Positions 46,875 to 58,166 of a stretch of DNA of 64,000 nucleotides are shown piece by piece; the first letter of the stretch is position 1; every line of letters starts with the position of its first letter. Both the position numbers and the translations under genes were made by a program. The notes beneath the pieces are model-generated. The model searched no databases and was not told the origin of the DNA. It saw only the letters and a program-made list of their open reading frames with translations. This DNA comes from Paulownia fortunei (taxonomy: Eukaryota; Streptophyta; Magnoliopsida; Lamiales; Paulowniaceae): the NCBI GenBank assembly GCA_019321725.1, contig CM033109.1:10571993-10635992 (forward strand), read 5' to 3'.

Positions 46875-49800
46875 ATGGCGTCGAAATTCGGGTTAGCGGG
46901 TGGCATCCCGGAGCGGCGGGTCCGACCCATTTGGGACGCCATTGATTCTCGTCAGTTCAAAAACGCCCTCAAGCTGTCCACTACACTTCTATCTAAATAC
47001 CCCAACTCTCCCTATGCTCTTGTGAGTAACACCCCCCATTTTCTTTAAGTATTTTTTTGTTTAGAATGGAAAAAGAAGCAAATTTTTCGAATTGTTGTTG
47101 CACATTGTGCAGGCGCTGAAGGCTCTGGTATTGGAGAGGATGGGTAAGAACGAGGAAGCGCTAACTGTTTGTTTAAATGCCAAAGAGATTTTATTCAGCA
47201 ATGACTCGAACATCTTGATCGATGATCTCACCCTCAGCACTTTACAGATTGTTTTCCACCGACTTGATCACTGTTCGTGTTTATTCTTCTTTACTTGTGT
47301 TAGTTTGTTCAGTTTTTTGTTTCCTCTTCTTTTTTTTTTTTTTTTTCTGATGAGCGTGCACTTTAATATTGTTTGAAATGGGTAGTGGATATGGCGACGA
47401 GTTGCTATGAGTATGCCTGTGGCAAATATCCTAATAATTTGGAGTTGATGATGGGCCTTTTCAACTGTTATGTGCGCGAATATTCATTTGTGAAGCAGCA
47501 ACAGGTTGGTGCATGGTGATTCTTTGCCACATTTTGTTGCATACTTTTGATGCTTTACTCTCATTAAAATCTGTTTTTATGTTGTTGTGTGAACTTTGTC
47601 CCTTTTGCATTGTCGTAGATAGCTATCAAAATGTACAAGATTGCTGGTGAAGAAAGGTTCTTACTTTGGGCGGTTTGCAGCATTCAGTTGCAGGTTGGCT
47701 TCCTGGACTGTCTATACTTTCTGTCCCTTTTCATGCAGATAGGATCTGTTAGTCCTTAGTGCTTGCGGTGAGATTTTCTATTTTAACATTTGCCAGGACT
47801 AATTGGAAGTGAAGCAGGGTCTATAAGTTATATTCAAGATATTTTTGTGTTTTTCCCCTTCAGTTCTTTTGTTTCTTTTTTTCAAGGCTTCTGCTCGTGA
47901 GCACAAATTCTGCACCTGATTGAGTGACTTTGAGTCATTGAGTTTTCTATAGACTTCTTCTGAACAAGTGTCTTTATTTCTAGAAACGCTAGATGAACAG
48001 AATGGAAATTGATAAAAATTGCAAAAAATGTTGAATAGTGGTCTTATTGCTCACATGGCACACAAGATCACCATCTGATGATAAATATGCTAAAAAATGG
48101 CTGCATATTTGGGCCTTCTTTCTTTACAAAAATGTGGAAATGTGCTCAGTTCATATGATTGCTTCGGTGCAGTGAATCAGTCCTTTTCTTTATATTTTGA
48201 TTTTTAATTTTATGGAAGGAAAATAGAAAAGATGACCAAATATTTCCTGTTTGACCACTTTAACTTGATATTAATTTCTTATATTAGTTATAGAATTGTT
48301 GTCAACTCGAGAGGAAAAATTATGGGAACATATTGTTTACGATTCTATGAGGAACTGCTTTATCTTTGGGCTGACTTCTATTTGGAGAATAAGTTGGGCA
48401 GGAGGTACTTGGTAGAGAATCCCTCATTTGTGCTTTGATGGTAGCTAATTTTTTGTTGGCCTTGTAAGAGAGAGATATGACCTAAAGTAAAGTTGTTTTG
48501 GTTTTGCCTATGTGATAATATCAATACCTTAGATAAAAATTCTCCTATTTACTTGATTGATATGGTCAACTTTTTCAGTCTAAATTATAATTACATAAGT
48601 GATGCATTTATGGTACCCATAAAAATGGAAAAAGAGATACTTTGATGTTCATTCCTTTTGATCTAAACCTAATATGTATAGTTTGGTGGATTTTATGATC
48701 AAAAGAAATCAAAGAACACCTTTCCAAAGGTCATTCATTTTAGTAGTGCTTTAAGCCTATGGGCCACTATAAGTTTTCAAAACTGGTGTTGTTCCTTTGC
48801 GTAATTTGTTCCATATTTTTACTTTTTAGTTCTTGTGTTATTTCCATTCTTGTCAGGACATAAGCCTGTTTTATTCTATGTTTTATTTTATGCTGTGTGT
48901 GTATGTCTTTTATTTTAGAGTTATATATTTTTCAACCAAAAGCAATTGATTTTGTGTTGATAGCAGGACTAATTTGACCTATGAAGAAAGTCCTCTAACC
49001 CTGTTTGGTTTAAATTATTTCTTGGATCAAAACTAAAGATTTATATAATCTCTTATTTAATCCAACTTGTTGTTTGGTTAAATCGAAACAAATAGTTAAG
49101 GAAAAGTAAAATTATCGGAAAACATGATTTTTTGAAAACCAAATTCAAGGAAGCAGGGAGACAAAAACAAAACCAAAATTTTCACCAAATGGATTTTACA
49201 TGAGTGAGAACTGTGACGTTTTTAAATTTTGGATATGTTATCCTTCCAAATCTAAAACTTCAATTATTTCTTGGATCAAAACTAAGATTTATATAATCTC
49301 TTATTTAATCCAACTTGTTGTTTGGTTAAATCGAAACAAATAGTTAAGGAAAGATAAAATTATCGGAAAGCATGATTTTTTGAAAACCAAATTCAATGAA
49401 GTAGGGAGACAAAAACAAAACCAAAATTTTCACCAAATGGATTTTACATGAGTGAGAACTGTGACGTTTTTAAATTTTGGATATGTTATCCTTCCAAATT
49501 TAAATCTTCTAAAACTTGTATAAAGATCCTCAAGGTTTACTTTATGATCTATAAATTATATCATCCCATCTCAATATTATAGGTCCATTTTGACTAGTCA
49601 CAGAGTTTTTGATGAGACTTAAAAAGTGAAAGTTTGAAGTATTTTTACAATGTTGCCTAAAGAATATGGGTTGAGAGGTAGCGGCGCCCATATAATTTCT
49701 TTAAGAGGATAGTGAGGGGAAAAAATTCCATTTTAGGTTGGACCTTTATTTTAGGATATCCAAAAAGGAAATAGGAGTAATAAATTTGGGATTGCACACA

Positions 49801-52800
49801 AAAGTTTTAAAGAATAATGCTTCTGATTGTTTTATTTCATTGAGAAAGGTATAATATATAAGTCTTATGTTGCAAAATATTGCTAAAATAATCTTAGAGG
49901 ATAAGCATCCAAGAATAGAAAATATAATCCACCAAAAAAAGAAAATAAAATAAACCAAAAAGTTTGACTAATGAGATCCCTGAAATTAGGGATATTTCCT
50001 AGACTTTTTAACACTCCCCCTCAAGCTAATGAATAGATATTAGTCATTCCCAACTTGGTTACATTAGACTCAAAGCCAATTTCAATAGTGCTTTTGTGAG
50101 TTTATCAGCTTCCTAGCTTTGTAGGAATATAATGCAGACTAATTGAGCCACTATCAATCTCAAACTTGATGAAGTTCCTATAGATTCGGACATGCTTCAT
50201 CCTATCATGTTGAATAGGATTGTTAGCAATGCTAATGGCAGACTTGTACTCGGTGTCTAGTTTCATTGAGCATTGTATAGAAATCCCTAGTTCCTTCAAC
50301 AACCGCTTGATCTAGATCAGCTCCAAATCCCTTAGGCAATAGTTTTGTATTTAGCTTCTGCAATGCTTCTAGCCACTACCTTTTGTTTCTTACTTTTCCA
50401 TGTTACCACATTTCCCCATACTTTTGTACAGTACCCGGTATTAGATTGTGTATTGATCCTGCCTAATCTAAGTCTGCAAATCCTTCAACATTTCTTCTTT
50501 CATCCTTCCGAAAGAGTAGACCTTTTCCTGGTGTTCCCTTTAGGTACTGTAGAATTTGAGTCATGGCTTCAAGGTGTCATTTTGTAGGAGAATGCATAAA
50601 ATGACTCACCACACTGACACTTAGGTCTTGTGGTTATAAATATATCAGCTTTGCTACCAATTGTTGGTAGCTGTGCCGGTCTACCAGCGGATCATCTTCA
50701 GTGATCGTGTGCCTCCAATTTCGTTCAAGAGGGGTCCTGGCACGTGTACACCCAATTTCCCCAGTTTCTTTAGAACATTAAGAGTGTACTTTCTTTGGGA
50801 GAGAAAGATACCTTAGTTATTTCTACCTACTGTTTTCAAAAATTAAAATCAGATTGGATCGGTCTGTTCAACCGGGAACTGATCTGTTCGGTCTGTTTGG
50901 CTATAAATAACCAAAAATTCGTTTAAATCTTTTTTAACCGTATAAAATTGGATAAATTCGGTAAGAACCAGAAAATCGGCCGGTCTTAAATAACCGACCA
51001 TTTTTTTTATTGAAAAAAAAAAAAAAGAAAACGACGTCATAAGAACCAAAACTGTAACAGTATAACTTAATTTCCAACTCCTAAAATAGTTATGTTTATT
51101 TTAAATAGTTATGTTTATTTTAAATTTAGATTTGGACTTTGTAAGTTTTATGTATGTTCTTAAATTTGGTAATTTTTTTAGGAAGTTTAAACTTGGTATT
51201 TTGGTTCTTTGGATTTTGGACTTTGTTAGATGTGTTTTTTGATTGGTTATTTATCTTTGATCTTTAAAATTTAGTATATAACAATTATTATACTACATTA
51301 CTATTTTACATAATATAATAAAAACATACAATTAATTTTCATTTGACCGGTTGAACTGGTCCGACTAGTTGAACCGGTGACTAGCAACAAATCGGTTTAG
51401 TCATCGGTTTAGTTATGAAAATACTGCTTCTGGCTACTTCCATTGCAAGGAAATATTAGAGTTCACCAAGATCATTGACTTTGAATTCTGAGTGCCGTTT
51501 CTTGAGATTGTCGATTTGTTGAGTATCATCTCCTGTAATTACCATATCATCAACATATACTATTAGAATCGATTGTTTTTTATCAGCTACTTACCTTTGC
51601 AAATAGAGTATGATCTGCCTACCTTGGTTATAGCCAAATTGCCTCATTGCACTACTGACCGAGTGGACCAGGCATAAAGAGATTGTTTTAAGACAGAGAT
51701 TTCTTCAACTTGCACATAGGACCGAGTTTCTCATCTCCTGCAAACCCAGGAGGCAGTGTTATGTATACCTCTTCTTCCAAATTACCATATAAAAGCATTT
51801 TTTACATCCATTTGGTGCAATTCCCAATCTAAGTTGACCGTAAGTGATAATAGAACCCGGATAGGATTTAATTTTGCTACAGGGGCAAATGTTTCTTCAT
51901 AGTTAATGCTATAGTTTTGAGTTAACCTTGGGTAACTAACCTTGCTTTTTATCTTTCAATTTGACCATTTAGCCCCAACTTGATTGTGAAAATCCATTTG
52001 CATAATATTAACTTCTTTCCCTCAAGAAGATAGACTATCTCCCACGGATTATTCTCTTCCAACGCATTGATTTCCCCCATTAATACTGCTTCCTACTTTG
52101 GGTCATGTAATTTTTTTGAGAGAGCATGCAGTAAGAGAGGTAATTTAAAATCGCATGCTTAGTAGCACAAGATCTTACTCCCCTTTTTTGAGAGCAATAG
52201 AAACATGTCGTGAGGAACTTCTCCGGACGAATTTACCTCCAAGTCTATTGATTGGTTTTAGAGAGGAACTTGTGGTCTCCTTGTGTAAACTTGGAGTTTA
52301 CCTCTAGTTGATGGTTCCGATTCTCCTCCTTGACCTGTTTCCTCCTGAGCAGGTTCAAATTGGGATGAGAGGCTAGAAGTGACATAGAAAGGGAGGTTGA
52401 TGGATACCACGAGTGTGATCATCTAATGAACCATTTTGATCTAGTTATTTTAGAGGATTAAGCAGGACCCTAAATATTACTATGCACGAGGTGGATTGGT
52501 TTCGAAATCAATAAAAATGATTAGGATAATTTTTCTGTGGTGGTTTTGCATAGATACATGATTCACAGAAGACTATTAATAAATAACTTGGGGTGCAAAT
52601 GTTTTGGTACTCAAAACTAGGACGACCAAGACGTTTGTGCCATAAACTCACTTCAAAATTTGAAACCCTGGACAAAGAGAATTTCTCATGAACGTGAGAC
52701 TTGATGGAGAATCGGTGAATTTTGTATAGGCTATTTCATTCCTCATGCTAATCATCTTCCCCGAAGACAGCTCCTAAAATTCACAACGAGTAGGAAAAAA

Positions 52801-55800
52801 GTTACTTTATAATTTTGATCCTTAGTAATTTTTCTAATAGAAAGGATATTATATTGTAAACTAGGCACATAGAGACCGAATTCAAATGTAAATGTTGATA
52901 ATCAATACTCCCTACATCGGCAACAAGGAAAGCTTTGCCATTAGCCATGATAACTGTCATGTTGCCATCACATTTTATATACTCAGTCAAGGCAGGGGAA
53001 GAACTAGTCATATGGTCAGGGGCATCGGTATCAACAATCCACCCCTTTCTGATTTTAAATAGTAGACATGACTTGGTATTACCTCGTTGTGCGATGGTAG
53101 CTATATATGAAGGTTGGGCAAATTCGGATTCTATTATAGGCCAGGAGGACTGCATGGGGTTCTTCAGAATCTCCATTTGCTCAGCTCTAAATGGCATGGA
53201 TGATGGATTGGCTTTTGTCGACTACGTGGTAGTTTCAGTTGCGTATGCAGAGTTGTTTGATCTTCGTTGACTTCTGGGTTTCCAATTTTCTGGTTTTGTG
53301 AATATCCCAACACGTTTCCTTGGTGTGGTAGGGCTTATTACTGGGATCACAGCACAATTTATAATCTTTGGTACTTTGGTTTCGGTTGTTTGTGGAAAGA
53401 ACTAGAATTTGAGATTGGAGGTTTCTGCTGGCCCTTAGCAGAAGAGGATTCATCGGTAGACATAGCTTAAAACTGTTCCAAACGAATGGGAAAGAAAGAA
53501 ATTGATTGTAGCCAATGATTAACACAGACAGGAATTGCTCGTCTCTGATGCCATGAACATACATATTTTTGAAGAATAATGCTTATGATTGTTTTATTTC
53601 ATTGAAAAGGTATAATATATAAGAGTTATGTTGCCAAATATAGCTAGCATAAACTTAGGTAATAAGTAATCAAAGAATAAAAAACAGAAACTACCAAAAA
53701 CAAAAAATAAAATAAACTGGAAAGTTTGAATATTGAAATCCTTGAAATCAAGGATATTTTGTAGACTTTCTAACAGGGACAAAGGGAGTAGTAAGCAATT
53801 TCTGTCTTGTAATTCTGAGGCTTTTTCATGAAACATCGGTGCTACAATCCATGAAATTCCAAATTCTTTCACGGGGAATGAGTGAATATATGTTTACATT
53901 AGGATTTAATATGCTTCTCTTCATATTAAAAACATCCAGACAGTTTAGAAGAATGGGTTTTCATATTTAAAATTTGAAATGATTTTTGAGTTTTAAATTG
54001 TTGCTCCAGATTTTCATTTTCAAATGATTACCAATTTTTCAGTTGAATAAGAGAGAAAAAGAAAAGAAGTTTTGTATATCTTAACCAGGCACACTTATTA
54101 CATAATTTATTATATGTCAAAAATTGATTTTTCAAATTATAAGTAAACATTGGATTACAAAAATTCTTTATTTTTAAAAAAAATGATTATTCATATAATT
54201 ATAATCAGAAAAAAGATAATCTAAACCAAACAGGGCTTTAGCTACTAAAATAAACTCCTCTCTTAGATCTGAGTTGAGTGTTAAATCCCACTTTTGCATT
54301 GGCCAAATCAAAACGATAAAATGAGTAGGATTTATTGTAAGAAACTTTAACAAGTATAGTCTACTAATTATTAGGTAGCCTCAAAACATGAAACTGCTAA
54401 AGGATCAGAGAAACATGTGCTTAGGAGAGTTGGAGCTTCGCTTGTTTCTTTCTAAATTGTACTTTAGTTAATATAATTTTTGCCAGTTTTTGGTGATGAA
54501 ATCATTGTGATATTGTTAGGGTGTGCATTCAGTTATAATGAACCGAACTTTTAATCGAAATTTTGGTACGGCGATTTACCAAACCGAATACCGAACCGAT
54601 TTAATTTGGTTTGGTTTGGTAATTACTGAAATTTTTTTTGGTCATTTTGGTTTGATTATGGTAAAACTGAATTTTTAAAGGAAAAATAATAAATTAAGTT
54701 AGCATTTCATCAAATCACATTGTTATTTTGGTGGGGCATTTCATCAAACTACATAACTGTACTAGTTTGGTTATAAAAACAAAGAGAATTTCATCAAGTC
54801 TTTATCATGCCTTTTAGTCACTGTCTTCATCAGCACCAAACAATAATTGATGAACATTTAATCTAAGGAGAAATAGAAGTCAAGAATTACATTGTTTCGG
54901 TGGTAGGGTTTTCAAAATGGGATTTTTGCGAAGCTTGAAGCTTTGGGAGGCGAGATGGAGGGCTGAATATGGTGGGTGAGGAGGCATGCAGTGGTGTGAA
55001 ACTGAATGCAACAGAGGGGAAACGAAAGCAAGGGATTGACAGTGGCTCGACCTGGGTGGACGGCAGCGGACAGTGGATTGACTGGTGGCCTAGTGGCTCG
55101 GCAGCAGGCGGTGGTAGGTGAGTGGTGAGTGAGGGTGGTCACTAGTGGTTAACTGAAATTTGAGAGTTGAAACACGAGTAAACTTGAAACTTTAGGGGGA
55201 GGAGAAAACTTGAAACTAAGTCTGGCTATGAGAAGAAGAGAAAACTTAACAGTGAGTCAAGTTAGTCAACCAGTTAAAAAATAATAATAATAATAATAAA
55301 AAAAGTGGTATTCGGTACGGCATGGTATATCGGACCAAAATACTGGTATCATACCGAATACCGAAAAACTTAAAAACAAAAAATCGAATACCAAACTGAA
55401 TTTTCGGTTCGGCATTTCTGTACATACCGGAATTTTGGTACTGGTACGGTTCGGCCTGTGCACACCCCTAGAAATTGTTGTTTCTTGCATATGTTATGTG
55501 ATGATTCATATGAGGAGGCCACATTGAGACTTTTGTTTGTGGCATTTTTTACATAATGTAATTTTGTATATGGAAGAAAGATTTGAGCTTATAAGGGATT
55601 GAGTCCTATTATCATGTTATACAGACCCAAGTGGAATATAATATATCAAATGTTTTGGAACTGGTCAATGGCATTGTGCTTCCGCACATTTTAACTTGTA
55701 AACTGTGTAGTTATATATTAGAAAAACTATAATTACATAATCCAAAGTTAACCCCTGTACAAGACTTCTGACCACTAATATGTGTGTTTCCGCGTGCATG

Positions 55801-58073
55801 TGCTAGTGGATCTGATTAGCCCATCCTCAACCGTTTATCTTAGTTGTGCAATTTCTAATAATAAAATAATTGATATCTTGTCCAGTTATCTTGATTATTT
55901 ATTCCACCTTTCTGAAGCTGATGATAGTATGAATCTATATGTTCCTAAATTCCTAATTGCAAATAATGTACTTTTGACTATAGTGCTTTCTTTACTTTGC
56001 TGATTAATTACAATTTCTTAGATGTATATTTTTGGTGTTTTAACTGGACAAAGGTTTGTTGTGGCAATGGTGGAGAGAAGCTTTTCCACTTAGCTGAAGG
56101 TTTGCTCAAGAAACATATAGCTTCTCACAGTTTGCATGAGCCAGAAGGTTCTTCTTCTGCTGCCTCTTCTTCTTCTTCTTCTGATTATTTTCAGTAGGTG
56201 TCTGATATCTCAAGAAGATGCATTGCCATATGTCTGCGGCATTGTTTTAGTTGCTAAAGCAACTATTTTCTGCTGCAGCTCTTAGCGTATACATATCTCT
56301 GTTGGAGCTGCAATCTAGATATCGAGATGCATTGGAAATTCTTTCTGGAGAATTAGGATCTCTTATGATGATTGAAGTTGACAAACTTTGTCTACAGGTA
56401 CTTTCTAAAAATATCCTCCTCTAGCAATGTATCTCTATGGTACTATCATTTTTTTTTTACATTTTCAAATGAATGCAAGAAGATGGTTATTTTCTGATGT
56501 CAGATGCTGTTTTGTATTTGGACAAGTAAATTTATAGCTTGTAAATAAACTATGATCTTAAATTGGGTCTTTCTACCAGGATTATTGAACTCCAACTTAT
56601 GGTCTTTAGATATTGGTTGCAAAATGTTCTTTTGCTTTTATGAATGAGATCCTTTATTTACAAGCTCCTATTACCTAGACACTTTCCAACTTCACAACAT
56701 ATTATTCAGGAGTGCCTGCTTGCTTTGCCTGCTCAATGGTGCTTATTATAAATTGAAGTTTTGTTGATGTTGATCTTAACGAGTTTTGGTCAGGGTTGGT
56801 CTATACTTAAACTTATTAACAAATAGATTTTATTTGTTTTTATTGCAAAACTTCTAAAACTTATGGTATCATGGATGTTATTAATGGCTGCTTTGTCTTG
56901 TCTACAGACTTTATTGTTAATTGTGTTAGATAAAACAAAAATGGGCACTCCTTGCTTTGCCTGCTCAATGGTGCTTATTATAAATTGAAGTTTTGTTGAT
57001 GTTGATATTAACGAGTTTTAGTCAGGGTTGGTCTATACTTAAACTTATTAACAAATAGATTTTATTTGTTTTTATTGCAAAACTTCTAAAACTTATGGTA
57101 TCATGGATGTTATTAATGGCTGCTTTGTCTTGTCTACAGACTTTATTGTTAATTGTGTTAGATAAAACAAAAATGGGCACTCCTTGCTTTGCCTGCTCAA
57201 CGGTGCTTATTATAAATTGAAGTTTTGTTGATTAACGAGTTTTGGTCAGGGTTGGTCTATACTTAAACTTATTAACAAATAGATTTTATTTGTTTTTATT
57301 GCAAAACTTCTAAAACTTATGGTATCATGGATGTTATTAATGGCTGCTTTGTCTTGTCTACAGACTTTGTTGTTAATTGTGTTAGATAAAACAAAAATGG
57401 ACTATTACATTCTTTTCTTATTTCTCGCCATTTGTCCCTCGTGTTATATAATTTCTTGCTACTTCTTGATTTATTGCTTTACAAATTGACCCGTTCGTAA
57501 TCTAGGTTATTGCCTATAAACTGAAATATGTAGAATATATGCTGGAGAGCAACTTTTATGAGTTTGGAGATCCTGGCTTTGATATTTTTATGGAACTGTT
57601 ATTAAAAACCTCTAAGCACTATGATCTCTGTGGTGGACGAGAGTATTGTAAATATCTAGTTTTCTATTCGCCTTTTGCCTTAAGAAAACTATGGTTGAAG
57701 GGAATGACATACCTCAGTCCTCAAGACCTCAAGTTTGCTTGAAGGCATAACAGATCTTGAATTAATATGGTGGAGAAAGGTTTAGGGCTCACTGAGTTTT
57801 GTTTATTCTCTTCTGTAGTTGTAGAGCGTCTTTAGTTTTTTATGTAAACCTAAACATAGTAATTGGTAGTTTAGTCAAACTGGAAGTTGCAATGTGGATG
57901 GAAGAGATTGCTGTTTCAGTCCTAATCATAGATTCTCCATCTTAGCAATCCAATTTATAGTTGGCCACATGTTCTCAGATTCGTGTGGTCTGGTTCCCTT
58001 TAACTACCTCATCTGTGTTTTTGTGCCTTCTCCCCTTCTTAACTCCATTACACAGATCTCTCTGTCTCTCTTG

Positions 58074-58166
<93 letters not shown>

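Larger units (their letters stand above)
49793..53775 (-). mobile_element. Copia 4: Ty1/copia element in NAA25 intron 4
   Basis: LTRs lie at 49793-50013 and 53554-53775, with TG...CA ends. Flanks GGGAT (49788-49792) and GGGAC (53776-53780) are a 5-bp duplication with one mismatch. The primer site, TGGCATCAGAGAC on the minus strand (53541-53553), abuts the 5' LTR, and the polypurine tract AGCTTGAGGGGGAGT abuts the 3' LTR (50012-50027). It is 4.0 kb because most of gag is deleted. Its orientation is opposite to NAA25. Confidence 0.9.
48999..54236. mobile_element. Putative TIR DNA element in NAA25 intron 4, host of Copia 4
   Basis: The left end CCCTGTTTGGTTTAAATTAT and the reverse complement of the right end, CCCTGTTTGGTTTAGATTAT, match at 19 of 20 positions. 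The pair encloses Copia 4; without it the element would be about 1.25 kb, non-coding and AT-rich, consistent with a non-autonomous element, perhaps PIF/Harbinger-like from its CCTGTTTGG terminus. The flanks (TCTAA and TTTAG) do not give a clear target duplication. Confidence 0.55.

Noticed and set aside
48232..48438. 68-residue frame in NAA25 intron 4
   Set aside because: No match to the expected NAA25 sequence between exons 4 and 5, which join perfectly without it.
54912..55142. Pro/Thr/His-rich minus-strand frame
   Set aside because: Lies inside a non-autonomous hAT element and has no recognisable domain; composition follows the local GC-rich repeat.
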